Position numbers and translations under genes: made by a program. From positions 1,674,001-1,738,000 of the forward strand of contig OZ239982.1 in the NCBI GenBank assembly GCA_965197005.1: 64,000 nt of DNA. The letters are read 5' to 3'. Under the pieces are notes generated by a model. The model was not told the DNA's origin and ran no database searches. It worked only from the letters and a program-made list of their open reading frames with translations. The stretch is from G965197005 sp965197005 (GTDB lineage Bacteria > Pseudomonadota > Gammaproteobacteria > Pseudomonadales > Oceanobacteraceae). Every line of letters starts with the position of its first letter. The stretch's first letter is position 1. This document shows positions 17,926-27,720 of the stretch, piece by piece.

Positions 17926-19596
17926 TTAAACTTTTTTACTCTGTAGCACTAAAAATAATGCGGGAATTAAACTTAAAGCAATAATAAATAAAGCACCAAT
18001 TGCCCCTTGCTCTAATTGCTCATCAGATGCATGCTGATAAATAAAAGTTGGCAAGGTCTCAAAATTAAAAGGTCTAAGTAATAATGAGGCAGGCAACTCC
18101 TTAACCGATTCAATAAATACCAATAACCAGATAGCAATTGTTGTAGGCCAAAGCACAGGAAAATGCACATTCTTAAAAGTATGCCAACGATTATCTCCTA
18201 AAATGCTAGAAGCCTCATCTAAATTAGGCGGAAGCTGACTATAACCCGATTGTAATTGTCCGATACTGATAGCGGCAAAACGAATACAAAATGCCACAAT
18301 TAAAAGACCTGTTGTACCACTTAGAAATAGTCCGATTGTCTCTTTTCCTTGATTCTCCAACCAATTATTAAAGGTATGCTCAAATAAGCTAACAGGAATA
18401 ATGACACCAATTGCCAATACAGTACCAGGAATGGCATAACCTAATGAAGCCAATTTAGCAAAGAGCTTAGCATGCGTATTACTAAACATGCGCGCATAAA
18501 AGGCAAACAAAAAACCCACTAATAAAATAATACCCGCCGCCCAAAATGATAAATACAAACTATTTTGAAGATAAGGCAAAACGGCTGTAAAAGAATTTTC
18601 TAAAGGATAATCCACAATATACTGCACTAAAAAGCCAACAGGAATAAAAAAACCAACTACGATAATCAAACTGGCATAAAGCCAAATAAAAAACTGCTTA
18701 GGTATTGAAGCACGTAACCTTACCGCAGGATTTAAACTACTGCCAAAAGAGCGTTGTTGTCCCCTTTGATACTGCTCTAACCAAACAAAAAAGATTAAAA
18801 TAAACAATAAAATACAAGACAAGCGAGCGGCTGAGGTTAGGCTATCATACACCAACCAACTATCATAAATACCTGTGGTTAATGTAGGAATGGCAAATAA
18901 ATTAACTGTTCCATAATCAGCAACTGTCTCCATACCAACTAAGGTTAAACCTACAGCAATGGCAGGGCGAGCAATAGGCAAATGTACTTTCCAAAATCGT
19001 TGTATTTGGCTTTTATCCATTAGCATTACAGCCTGTGTGACATCTGCTGACTGCCTAGCGAAAGCAATTTTCAAAATTAAAAACAAATAAGGAAACAGTG
19101 CCAGCGCCAGCATTAAACCCGCACCTGTGGTTGAGCGTACTTGCGGCACCCAATAATCATTGGCACTTGTCCAACCAAAAACTTGGCGTAAAAAAATCTG
19201 CACATCACCTGAATAATCTAGCAAATCGGTATAAATATAAGCTGAAATATAAGCAGGAATTGCAATTGGCATAACCAACAATAAAATCATCAAAGAACGC
19301 CCAAAAAAATCATAACGAGCGCACCACCAAGCGGTAGGAATTGCAATTAGAGAAGAAAAAAATAAAGACTGTATCAACACACTTAAACTATTATAGATAT
19401 AAGCACCGAGAACCGTCTCAGAAATATTTTTAAATGAATCGGTCGCATCAGGTAGTAGTGCATACACAAGTAAAGACAGAAGCGGCAATAAGGTAAAAAA
19501 TAAAACAAATCCTGCCGATGCAAACCAACGTTTTTGACCCTGTACGAAAACAGGCTGCATAATTGCAGCCTGTTTTTTTGGTAAACTTATAGACAT
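17926..19596 (-). CDS. fbpB: Ferric iron ABC transporter, permease
   Basis: A 556-residue fused permease with two binding-protein-dependent transport modules and about twelve hydrophobic helices, as in FbpB/SfuB. Each half has an EAA-type loop (in the first, MLMDKSQIQRFWKVHLPIARP; in the second, SSILGDNRWHTFKNVHFPVLWP). It lies between the binding protein and the ATPase genes, with almost no spacing. Confidence 0.9.
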   Translation of the reverse strand: MSISLPKKQAAIMQPVFVQGQKRWFASAGFVLFFTLLPLLSLLVYALLPDATDSFKNISETVLGAYIYNSLSVLIQSLFFSSLIAIPTAWWCARYDFFGRSLMILLLVMPIAIPAYISAYIYTDLLDYSGDVQIFLRQVFGWTSANDYWVPQVRSTTGAGLMLALALFPYLFLILKIAFARQSADVTQAVMLMDKSQIQRFWKVHLPIARPAIAVGLTLVGMETVADYGTVNLFAIPTLTTGIYDSWLVYDSLTSAARLSCILLFILIFFVWLEQYQRGQQRSFGSSLNPAVRLRASIPKQFFIWLYASLIIVVGFFIPVGFLVQYIVDYPLENSFTAVLPYLQNSLYLSFWAAGIILLVGFLFAFYARMFSNTHAKLFAKLASLGYAIPGTVLAIGVIIPVSLFEHTFNNWLENQGKETIGLFLSGTTGLLIVAFCIRFAAISIGQLQSGYSQLPPNLDEASSILGDNRWHTFKNVHFPVLWPTTIAIWLLVFIESVKELPASLLLRPFNFETLPTFIYQHASDEQLEQGAIGALFIIALSLIPALFLVLQSKKV

Positions 19597-19599
19597 AAA

Positions 19600-20619
19600 C
19601 TATAAATCATACCCAACTTTATCGACTAATTTTAAAGCATCTTGGTAATGGGCAGCAATTTTGCTCAATTCAATATTATCTGCCTTAAACTTACCCCAGC
19701 TTTGTACCAATTTAGATGCAGCAACATCTGCTTTAACAGGATATTCCATGTTTAGCTCTGCATAGATTTTTTGTGCAGAGTTACCTGTTAAGAAGTCAAT
19801 CAGTTTAAGTGCGGCAGCTTTATTAGGTGCATATTTTGCCAAAACAACAGCAGACACGTTTACATGCGCACCACGATCATTTTGGTTAGGGAAGTTAATA
19901 AATACAGAATCAGCCCATGCTTTTTGCTTTTTATTTTTCAACATTTTGCCATAGTAATAGCTATTGCCAAGAGCTAAATCACAAACCCCTTCCTTAACAG
20001 CTTTTACCTGAGCACGGTCATTACCCTGAGGACGACGAGCCAGATTGTTTTTAACACCTTTTAGCCAAGTTTCTGTTTTTGCCATACCATGATGTGCAAT
20101 CATTGAAGCAATTAGTGCAAGGTTATAAGGGTGTTTACCGCTACGAGTACAGATTTTACCCTTATATTTTTTATCTGCTAAGTCTTCATAACGCAGATTA
20201 TCAAGTTTTCCAACACGTTCTTTTGATGAGTACACATTACGTACACGCTGAGTTAGTGCAACCCACTGTTTATCATCAGCGATAAACTGCTTAGGTAAGT
20301 TTTTCTCAACTACTTTTGAATTAATTGGTTGTGTTAAACCCTTATCAACCATTTGTAATAAAATAGCAAAGTTTGAGGTTAAAACCACATCTGCTGGAGA
20401 TAATTTACCTTCACGCTGTAAACGCTCCATTAATCCTTTTTTGGCATAGACCATTTTTGTCTTAATACCGGTTTTCTTAGTAAATTCTTCTAAGATTGGA
20501 TTAATTAAAAAAGGCTGGCGATAAGAATAAATATTCACTGTTTCGCCCGCTAACGTAGCAGTAGATAAGAATAGAGCTGCAAATAGCGAAGCCCATACGG
20601 TAAGTGTTTTTAATTTCAT
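19600..20619 (-). CDS. fbpA: Ferric iron-binding periplasmic protein
   Basis: The protein begins with a cleavable signal peptide (MKLKTLTVWASLFAALF, cut after STATLA). The start of the mature protein, VNIYSYRQPFL, resembles FbpA/FutA-type Fe(III) binders. The neighbouring tyrosines in LGNSYYYGKM are the typical iron ligands. It captures Fe(III) in the periplasm for FbpBC. Being first in the operon, it is preceded by a possible Fur-regulated promoter. Confidence 0.9.
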   Translation of the reverse strand: MKLKTLTVWASLFAALFLSTATLAGETVNIYSYRQPFLINPILEEFTKKTGIKTKMVYAKKGLMERLQREGKLSPADVVLTSNFAILLQMVDKGLTQPINSKVVEKNLPKQFIADDKQWVALTQRVRNVYSSKERVGKLDNLRYEDLADKKYKGKICTRSGKHPYNLALIASMIAHHGMAKTETWLKGVKNNLARRPQGNDRAQVKAVKEGVCDLALGNSYYYGKMLKNKKQKAWADSVFINFPNQNDRGAHVNVSAVVLAKYAPNKAAALKLIDFLTGNSAQKIYAELNMEYPVKADVAASKLVQSWGKFKADNIELSKIAAHYQDALKLVDKVGYDL

Positions 20620-20697
20620 AGTGTTTCCTTGGGTTAATAATTAAATGTGTTTGCTTTGATTGCGACTGGTTTAGATAAGCGCATTCAAAACCTCCAC

Positions 20698-20746
20698 AGT
20701 GTACCAGTTATAATAAACATGTAAAGGAGATTAAGAATGCTTATCA
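20698..20746 (-). promoter_or_regulatory. Candidate promoter and Fur box for fbpABC
   Basis: On the minus strand TTTACA (20720-20725), a 16-base spacer and TACACT (20698-20703, preceded by TGG like an extended -10) lie about 80 bases before fbpA. Immediately upstream, TAAGAATGCTTATCA (20732-20746) matches the 7-1-7 Fur consensus at about 11 of 14 positions. Iron control is what the gene content predicts. The site is only a pattern match. Confidence 0.4.
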
Positions 20747-20802
20747 AGCTACTATCTACCAATAGCGTTCTATGAATATCGTTTCCCTTTTATGCACACA
20801 AA

Positions 20803-22269
20803 CTATTGACTAATTAGAGTTAAGCCTTTGGCACTTCTAATCCAAGGTTTTTGAGCTTTTAGGTTCACAGGTAGGCTTGTAATCGCATTACGTGCTTGAG
20901 CTTTATTTGCATAGCCACTTAAGACCACCAGATACCAAGTACGTTGATTGCGCTTGGTTTGATAAATTTTTGCATTTTGTCTGCTCGTTAAAGTGCGCTT
21001 AAATTTCTTGGCTGCTGCTAATTTATAAGAGCCAAATAGCTGTATAAGCACGCCTTTTTGCGCTTGTGCTATTTGAGTTTTCTCTATTTTAGTCGTAACA
21101 GGCTTGGTAGTTGCTTTTGCAACCTGCTGTGGTTTGGTTATTTTGTTTATCTTAGAGGTAGGTAATTTGCTGCTATCTGCCATATTAACAGCCGCTGAAC
21201 TCTCTGGTATAGCGGTAGCAGCTTCTGTTGTGGTCTTAGCACCTTGATTTTCTCGTAAATCAATCACCTCTAAATTTGCAGCTTCTTTATTCTCTTTTTC
21301 TTGCTCTATTTTAGTCTCTGCTTCTTGTGCGTAATTATAATCTTTTGCTTCAGTGCCGTTATCTGTAGATGCCTGTTCTTGTGGTGTATTTGCCAAACTT
21401 AAATCTATTTCTTGAGTGTTACTTGATTGGTAGTTTTGGCTATAAAACAGCATCAAAATTAATAATATAGCCAAACCTGCAAGTGCAAAAATATGTTTTC
21501 TACCAAAGGTAGTTGATTTCTCTTCTACCTCTGTGTCATTTGCATTATCTGTTTCTGGTGCGGTTAAATTATCTTGTGTCATATTGGTATATTCATCTTG
21601 GTTAAAGTTATAATCGGTTATGGCAAGCGCTTTTTGCGCTGCCGTTAATAGTGAGCCTGCCCAACTATCACTGACTTGGTACAGGGTTTGTAATTCATCG
21701 TCAGATAAATCTAAATTTTCTTGGATAAATAAAGCCTTACAATCACTTAAGCTAAGAGGTGTTAGCTCATAAATATAAAGTGGTAATTTACGCCAGCGAG
21801 TTTGTAGTTTTTTTGAAAAGTCCGCCTCACCAAATAAAATCAAAGCCAATAAAGGCGCGGCATCTAAAGCTAACTGGGCAATTGATTTTAGAAGTTTTGC
21901 ATCTAGCAAGTGTGCATCATCAATGAGTAGCTTAATGGCAGTTAATGAAGTTTCTTGTTGATTAACCTGCTCTACAATAAACTGGCGCGCAGCTTTTAAA
22001 TTATCAGGCAAATCCAATTGCCAAGCCTGCGCTAACACATCTAGCAGTTCATCTAGCCCTGTTACCTGTTCTGCGGTCAAACAAATACTATTATCTTGGT
22101 CACAGCAAATGTGGTGTGCCAGTAATGTTTTTCCTGCACCCTTAGGTCCATATACCAACAGTAATAAATCGCTGTGTTCCGTTAACCGATTAATCGCATC
22201 TACATGCTTTTGCTGCTCTGTTAAAAGAACGGGTAAATTGGCGGACAACTCTAGGTTGTACGAGGACAT
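20803..22269 (-). CDS. damX: DamX-like cell-division protein with AAA ATPase and SPOR domains
   Basis: The N-terminal half is an AAA domain with Walker A YGPKGAGKT (about residue 40) and Walker B-like IKLLIDDAHLL. A single membrane helix follows near residue 270 (IFALAGLAILLILML), then a long charged linker. The C-terminal SPOR domain (about 400-480, LIQLFGSYKLAAAKKF ... WYLVVLSGYANKAQAR) binds septal peptidoglycan stripped of stem peptides. Location after aroK-aroB is the classical site of damX. Its length is 488 residues. Confidence 0.88.
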   Translation of the reverse strand: MSSYNLELSANLPVLLTEQQKHVDAINRLTEHSDLLLLVYGPKGAGKTLLAHHICCDQDNSICLTAEQVTGLDELLDVLAQAWQLDLPDNLKAARQFIVEQVNQQETSLTAIKLLIDDAHLLDAKLLKSIAQLALDAAPLLALILFGEADFSKKLQTRWRKLPLYIYELTPLSLSDCKALFIQENLDLSDDELQTLYQVSDSWAGSLLTAAQKALAITDYNFNQDEYTNMTQDNLTAPETDNANDTEVEEKSTTFGRKHIFALAGLAILLILMLFYSQNYQSSNTQEIDLSLANTPQEQASTDNGTEAKDYNYAQEAETKIEQEKENKEAANLEVIDLRENQGAKTTTEAATAIPESSAAVNMADSSKLPTSKINKITKPQQVAKATTKPVTTKIEKTQIAQAQKGVLIQLFGSYKLAAAKKFKRTLTSRQNAKIYQTKRNQRTWYLVVLSGYANKAQARNAITSLPVNLKAQKPWIRSAKGLTLISQ

Positions 22270-22314
22270 AATTAGGCCTTTATGATCAGTTTTAAATGCA
22301 ATAATGGCTTTAAT

Positions 22315-23397
22315 TTAAACGCTTTGCAAGAGCTGAACAATATCTTTATCCTGTGCGTTTACACTAACATGCGCCTTACCTATGGCGTTTAACAAAATAA
22401 AACGTAATTGCCCATCTAGGACTTTTTTATCTACTTTCATTAATTTAAGATAGTCTTCAGCACTCATATTATGAGGACCATTTACTGGCAATTTTGCAGC
22501 ATCTATTAACTCAATTATCCGTTTAACATCTGCCTGTTCAATATAGCCTAGTTGCTGACTTAACTTGCCAGCTAGCACCATGCCCGCACCAACTGCCTCA
22601 CCATGCAACCAATTACCATAGCCTTCATGGGTTTCAATGGCATGGGCGAAGGTATGCCCTAGATTTAATAAGGCGCGCACGCCCGACTCTTGCTCGTCTT
22701 CGGCAACCACTTTGGCTTTAATGGCACAAGATTTTTCAATGGTATACATTAATGAGGCTTCATCAAGATTTAATAACTGCTCAATATGTTGCTCTAACCA
22801 AGCAAAAAAATCCTTATCCCAAATTAGCCCATACTTAATTACCTCTGCCAGACCGGCTGATATTTCCCTAGCGGGTAAGGTGGTTAAGGTGTTGGTATCA
22901 ATCAATACTGCCTTGGGCTGATAAAAGGCACCTAGCATATTTTTACCCAGTGCATGATTAACCCCTGTTTTACCTCCTACAGAGGAATCCACCTGCGATA
23001 AAATCGTTGTCGGAATTTGAATAAAATTAACGCCACGCTGATAGCTGGCAGCTGCAAAACCACAAATATCACCAATAACACCACCACCTAAAGCCAGCAA
23101 TGTAGTGGTTCGATTATGATGATGACTAAGCAGCGCATCAAAAATCAAATTTAAGGTCTCTAAGGTTTTGTACTGCTCTCCATCAGGTAAGACCACAGCT
23201 TGCACATCATAACCGTTAAGTGCAGCTTTTAACGGCTCTAAATACCATTTGGCTACGGTAGTATTGGTAACAATCATCACTTGCTGATGTTTGATATGTT
23301 GTTGTAATAACAGTCTATTAGCAAAAAGTGCTTGTCCAATATAAATCGGGTAACTGCGCTCTGCTAAGTCCACCTGCAAGGTTATTTGCTTATTCAT
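22315..23397 (-). CDS. aroB: 3-Dehydroquinate synthase
   Basis: AroB closes the ring in the second step of the shikimate pathway, using NAD and a divalent metal. GGGVIGDICGFAAASYQRG, PTTILSQVDSSVGGKTGVN and GHTFAHAIE are the conserved NAD, substrate and metal motifs, all intact. The length, 360 residues, is normal. It overlaps aroK by eight bases, so translation is probably coupled. Confidence 0.97.
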   Translation of the reverse strand: MNKQITLQVDLAERSYPIYIGQALFANRLLLQQHIKHQQVMIVTNTTVAKWYLEPLKAALNGYDVQAVVLPDGEQYKTLETLNLIFDALLSHHHNRTTTLLALGGGVIGDICGFAAASYQRGVNFIQIPTTILSQVDSSVGGKTGVNHALGKNMLGAFYQPKAVLIDTNTLTTLPAREISAGLAEVIKYGLIWDKDFFAWLEQHIEQLLNLDEASLMYTIEKSCAIKAKVVAEDEQESGVRALLNLGHTFAHAIETHEGYGNWLHGEAVGAGMVLAGKLSQQLGYIEQADVKRIIELIDAAKLPVNGPHNMSAEDYLKLMKVDKKVLDGQLRFILLNAIGKAHVSVNAQDKDIVQLLQSV

Positions 23398-23896
23398 GTA
23401 TAAAATCCTTTGCTATTTGCAATACTCGTTTAGAGCTTTTGCCATCTGTATCAATTATTTTATCCGCTATACTGCTATATAGTGGATCTCGCTCATTAAA
23501 CAGTCGAGTCAAAGTAATTTTAGGATTTGCTGTTTGCAATAAAGGTCTATTTTTATCTTTAGAAGTACGTTTAACTTGCTGCTCAATACTTGCACGCAAA
23601 TAAATAACCACACCTCTTGCCGCTAAGTGCTTACGATTATCTGGCAGTAAGATAGCACCTCCGCCTGTTGCTAAGACAATATTATTCTGTTGCGTCAGCT
23701 CATCAATAATTTGTCTTTCTCTTTGGCGAAAACCTGCCTCCCCTTCTATATCAAATATCCAAGGAATATCCGCACCACAACGCTCTTCTATGCAATGATC
23801 AGAATCAAAAAAAGAGCAGCCAAGCTGCTCTGCAAGTTTACGACCAACGGTGGTTTTACCCGCCCCCATTGGTCCTATTAAAAATACCGACGGCAT
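23390..23896 (-). CDS. aroK: Shikimate kinase
   Basis: Phosphorylates shikimate in the aromatic amino-acid pathway. Walker A is GPMGAGKTTVGRKLA, followed by the shikimate-binding DSD (FFDSDHCIEE), GEAGFRQRE and ATGGGA motifs. The length, 168 residues, is typical of AroK. It follows pilQ by nine bases and precedes aroB, the standard gammaproteobacterial arrangement. Confidence 0.97.
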   Translation of the reverse strand: MPSVFLIGPMGAGKTTVGRKLAEQLGCSFFDSDHCIEERCGADIPWIFDIEGEAGFRQRERQIIDELTQQNNIVLATGGGAILLPDNRKHLAARGVVIYLRASIEQQVKRTSKDKNRPLLQTANPKITLTRLFNERDPLYSSIADKIIDTDGKSSKRVLQIAKDFIHE

Positions 23897-23905
23897 TGTG
23901 CCTAC

Positions 23906-25993
23906 TTATTTAGCTGATAAAGACTCTTGCATTAGCTTTGGTGTAATAAACACTAACAACTCACTTTTGGTGTCTTTATTTTGGGTGTATCGAAATAAAC
24001 GACCAATAAGAGGTAAATCTCCTAAAAATGGCGTTTTCGCAATGGTTGTTACTTCCTCTGAGCGGAAAATTCCACCTAATACGACTGTCTCGCCATTATT
24101 GACCAATACTTGAGTTTTTACAATATTGGTGTTAATTGAAGGACCTGCGGTGGTGTTTTCGCCAATCGAATCTTGATTAATAACCAAGTTCATAATAATA
24201 CGATTATCAGGCGTAATCTGTGGTGTTACTTCAAGTTTTAATACCGCTGACTTAAAGGCAACATTGGTTGCACCACTAGAGCTTGCCTGTTGGTATGGAA
24301 TTTCTTTACCAGATTCAATGGACGCTTTTTGTCCATCTGCGGTAATGACCCTAGGTTGAGAAATAATCTCTGCATTACCTTCGGTCTCAATTGCCGCCAA
24401 TTCCATATCTAATAAAAAGTCGGCTGCTTGATAACCAATAGCAAAGGTTGATGCTTGTGAATTTTTCACTCCAAAATCAACCATATTGGCATCATTTAAA
24501 TTATATCTGTTTAGATTAGAGCCGCCACTAAAACCAATTTGGCTTGCTTGTGAGATGGTTTTTTGGCTACCACCTAAAAAGACATTATTCTTGCTTCCAA
24601 CCTGTCCAGCACCGCCCCATTTAACACCTAATTCTTCTCCTACACTGGTATTTGCAACCACAATGCGGGCTTCAATAAGAACTTGTTTAACTGGCACATC
24701 TAATACGCTAATGAGTTTTTTAACACGTTTTAAGTTTAAGTCGGTATCTTTTACCAATAGCGTATTGGTACGCTCATCAACCACCGCTGTACCACGTTTT
24801 GATAAAATACTCTGTTTTGAGTTAAGGAGTTTAATTAAGTCTTTCGCCTTGGCGTAATTAAGTCCTATATATTCCGTTTTAAGAGGTGCTAAGTCTTCTG
24901 ATTGCTTTAATGTTTCCAACTCTGCTTTCTCTCGTGCGGCTATTTCTTGAGCAGGAGCAACCAATAATACAGAACCCATTTGACGTTTATCTAGCCCTTT
25001 GGTTTTTAACACTAAATCTAATGCCTGATCCCAAGGCACATCTTTTAGGCGTAATGTAATTGTTCCTTGTACGCTATCAGAAGCCACTAAGTTTAGACCT
25101 GTAAATTCAGCAATAATCTGCAATACCGCTCGCACTTCAATATTTTGGAAGTTTAGAGATAATTTTTCTCCAGAGTATTTGTTATTTTTAACCAGTTTAC
25201 GCACACTGCGTTTCAGCTTTTTAGACTTATCGTTAATACTAATGGTTAATTTATTATTTGCCTGAAATGAGCTATAAGAAATATTTGCTGAGTTTGCCTT
25301 AATATTAAGGCGAACATCTCCATTATTTTCGCTCACAACTATTTTTTCAACTTGAGTATTATAATCTGCCACATCAAAGTTACGCTTTAGCTTTTCTGGC
25401 AATTTAATATTCTTAATGGTTGCTGCAATGCTATTACCACGTTTAATTAAACTGGCTTGTGGACGATCATCACTAAATAAAATAACAATCTGACCCTGAC
25501 CTTGCGCGCCTCGTTTAAAGTTAATGGCTTTAATACTAGGTTTGGTGGCTAAGTCTTTATCTGTACCTGCAAATTCATTGGCAATGGGTGCTGCTCTTTT
25601 TAGAATGATCTCCAACTCTTTACCATTACTGGCTGTTTCATAATCTACCAGTTTGTCCATATTAATAACCAAACGAGTTCGTGTTGGTGTAATTAAAACC
25701 ATTGCTGTCGTTAGGTTGCGCCCTGCCAATTCATAACGAGTTTTCTCTAAGGTGCTTTCTGTCACACCTTGTAAATCAATTGCGATGCGTGCTGGCTTTT
25801 CAATACTATAGCTTTTAACTTGTGGCGCTTGTGTATCAAAAGATAAACGGATACGCGTATTTTCATTTTCCAGTTTATCTACTTTAAGTGATTGCAAAAC
25901 ACTGGCTTGCGTTAACAAACTAAAAGTAGCAAAAGATAAAACAGTAAGTATTTTTACAATATTCATAATCAAAAATTTTCTTATATTATTCAT
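23906..25993 (-). CDS. pilQ: Type IV pilus secretin PilQ
   Basis: PilQ is the outer-membrane ring through which type IV pili extend. The 695-residue protein has an N-terminal signal segment, AMIN-type domains (to about residue 240), an STN/secretin N0 domain (LNFQNIEVRAVLQIIAEFTG), an N1 domain, and a C-terminal secretin domain with ISQPRVITADGQKA, VTPQITPDNRIIM and VVLGGIFRS. AAAGGA seven bases before the ATG supports this start, which overlaps pilP by eight bases. Confidence 0.95.
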   Translation of the reverse strand: MNNIRKFLIMNIVKILTVLSFATFSLLTQASVLQSLKVDKLENENTRIRLSFDTQAPQVKSYSIEKPARIAIDLQGVTESTLEKTRYELAGRNLTTAMVLITPTRTRLVINMDKLVDYETASNGKELEIILKRAAPIANEFAGTDKDLATKPSIKAINFKRGAQGQGQIVILFSDDRPQASLIKRGNSIAATIKNIKLPEKLKRNFDVADYNTQVEKIVVSENNGDVRLNIKANSANISYSSFQANNKLTISINDKSKKLKRSVRKLVKNNKYSGEKLSLNFQNIEVRAVLQIIAEFTGLNLVASDSVQGTITLRLKDVPWDQALDLVLKTKGLDKRQMGSVLLVAPAQEIAAREKAELETLKQSEDLAPLKTEYIGLNYAKAKDLIKLLNSKQSILSKRGTAVVDERTNTLLVKDTDLNLKRVKKLISVLDVPVKQVLIEARIVVANTSVGEELGVKWGGAGQVGSKNNVFLGGSQKTISQASQIGFSGGSNLNRYNLNDANMVDFGVKNSQASTFAIGYQAADFLLDMELAAIETEGNAEIISQPRVITADGQKASIESGKEIPYQQASSSGATNVAFKSAVLKLEVTPQITPDNRIIMNLVINQDSIGENTTAGPSINTNIVKTQVLVNNGETVVLGGIFRSEEVTTIAKTPFLGDLPLIGRLFRYTQNKDTKSELLVFITPKLMQESLSAK

Positions 25994-26519
25994 TAGCCAA
26001 TCCTTTAAGAATCATGGTTTGAGGGCGTTTAATCCAGCGTCCTGGACCGTCTGGAACAATTTCTAAGACACTGACCTTTTTGGGAGTAACGGCCGTAATC
26101 TCACCGAAGTTTTTACCTATATAATGTCCTTTTCTAACCGCTTGAACAGTCCCTTGGTTATTTTTAATTAATGCCCAAAGCTCACCATCTGGTTTGGTCA
26201 TTGTACCTACCAAGTACAGCTCACTTAAAGCAAATTTTTCTAGCGGCTCTTTTACTCTCTCAAAATCGGGCATTACTGCACTATCAGCGGTTTCATCAAC
26301 TGCCTTGCTAATTAGCCTTAATTGAAAAGGAGAGCGAATACCTGCCGCTCCATAAGTAAAAGATTCGTATTCTGCAAAATCAGGTAAGGGTTTAATCTTG
26401 CCCATGGGTTTTGCTCGGATTTTATTAATAAAATCTTTAAGATCTGCATGATTACCTGAAGAACAGCCAGATAACAATAGGCTAATAACAATGAAGCTAT
26501 AAAATAGATGACGTTGCAT
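25986..26519 (-). CDS. pilP: Type IV pilus lipoprotein PilP
   Basis: PilP is an inner-membrane lipoprotein linking the PilMNO platform to PilQ. A lipobox is visible (LLLSGCSSG, Cys19), then a flexible region and a C-terminal beta domain with ALIKNNQGTVQAVRKGHYIG and GRWIKRP. The length is 177 residues. It touches pilO and overlaps pilQ. Confidence 0.93.
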   Translation of the reverse strand: MQRHLFYSFIVISLLLSGCSSGNHADLKDFINKIRAKPMGKIKPLPDFAEYESFTYGAAGIRSPFQLRLISKAVDETADSAVMPDFERVKEPLEKFALSELYLVGTMTKPDGELWALIKNNQGTVQAVRKGHYIGKNFGEITAVTPKKVSVLEIVPDGPGRWIKRPQTMILKGLANE

Positions 26520-27163
26520 TATTTTTTACCCTCCTGATATTGATATGTTTTAGCAGTAACTTGCATATTTAGCATATTTGAATTATTCATCTGTGTAATT
26601 GTAAAGTCATGTAGAGTTACAATACGAGATAACGCAGACACATTAGATACAAAGGTCGCCAATTCATGGTACCCTCCTGCCACTTGAATTTTAATTGGTA
26701 ACTCTAAGTAGTAGCTACGCTCTATATTATTTTGAGGGTTAATACTTTTAAGCTCTAAACCACCATCAAATGCAGAACGACTAATATCATCAATTAAGCC
26801 CGGTATTTCTTTGGCTAAAGGAAGCTGTTCTAAAAGCTGATAGAGATTTTTTTGAATTTCGTCCATCTGCTCTCGATACTGTCCAATATTTGCTACTTTA
26901 AATACCTTAGTTTTATACTCTTGCTTGAGCTGTTTTTCTTGATTTATCTTTTGCGTCAACATCATCTGCTCATCTTTTAACAACAGAAAATAGCCAACTA
27001 TTAAGATTAAAACGAACACCAGCAGCATAAATACTGCTCGACCAATTAATGGCCAAGACCCCATATTATTCCAATCTAGGTTATTGATATCGGCAACATC
27101 AAAGTCTTTAAGCTGTTCTAGCTCTTCTTTTAAAACCTGTTTAAGTGCTTTGTTGTTTGACAT
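26519..27163 (-). CDS. pilO: Type IV pilus inner-membrane protein PilO
   Basis: PilO pairs with PilN in the inner-membrane alignment complex. The 214-residue protein has one membrane helix (about 40-62, VFMLLVFVLILIVGYFLLL), a coiled-coil segment, and a ferredoxin-like C-terminal domain. It overlaps pilN and pilP by one base each, showing tight translational coupling. Confidence 0.93.
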   Translation of the reverse strand: MSNNKALKQVLKEELEQLKDFDVADINNLDWNNMGSWPLIGRAVFMLLVFVLILIVGYFLLLKDEQMMLTQKINQEKQLKQEYKTKVFKVANIGQYREQMDEIQKNLYQLLEQLPLAKEIPGLIDDISRSAFDGGLELKSINPQNNIERSYYLELPIKIQVAGGYHELATFVSNVSALSRIVTLHDFTITQMNNSNMLNMQVTAKTYQYQEGKK

Positions 27164-27720
27164 TATTTGCCCCCCTTAGCTTTTTTTGGTGGACGCTCAA
27201 TAAAAATACTAATTTCAAATTGGCTTTCTCCTGACTTAAGGGTCTCAATTTTACTTAAATTTGGATTGGCAAACCATGCAGAGTCGTCTAATTGACGAAT
27301 CAGTGCAGCAATGAGACGATTGTTTTTTGCCACGCCATTAACTGTTAAACGCTGACCTTTAAGCGACAATCCAGTTAAATACAAATCATCAGGCATTGAA
27401 CGTGCAATCTCATCAAATAAATGCACCACCACAGGACGTGTATTTTGCAGGCTTCTCACTAATGAGATACGCTCTATCATTGATGCTTTTTTCTCTTTAA
27501 GTTTTTTTATTTCCTTAATTTCAGCATTAACCACTAGCATTTCTTTTTTTAAATATGCATTACGACTATCTTGTGAAGAGATTTGATATTCATAAATAAA
27601 GTGCATTAAAAGCAAAATCAAACAAGCACAGGCTGATGTAATAGCCAGCAATATCAAATAATTCTTTTGTTTTTTCTGGCGTAATGTTTCACGCCAAGGA
27701 AGTAAGTTAATATTTGCCAT
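27163..27720 (-). CDS. pilN: Type IV pilus assembly protein PilN
   Basis: It starts with the conserved cytoplasmic MANINLLPWRE motif that docks into PilM, followed by a membrane helix (about 22-42), a coiled coil, and a periplasmic fold. The 185-residue length is typical. It is part of the gap-free pilM-N-O-P-Q operon. Confidence 0.95.
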   Translation of the reverse strand: MANINLLPWRETLRQKKQKNYLILLAITSACACLILLLMHFIYEYQISSQDSRNAYLKKEMLVVNAEIKEIKKLKEKKASMIERISLVRSLQNTRPVVVHLFDEIARSMPDDLYLTGLSLKGQRLTVNGVAKNNRLIAALIRQLDDSAWFANPNLSKIETLKSGESQFEISIFIERPPKKAKGGK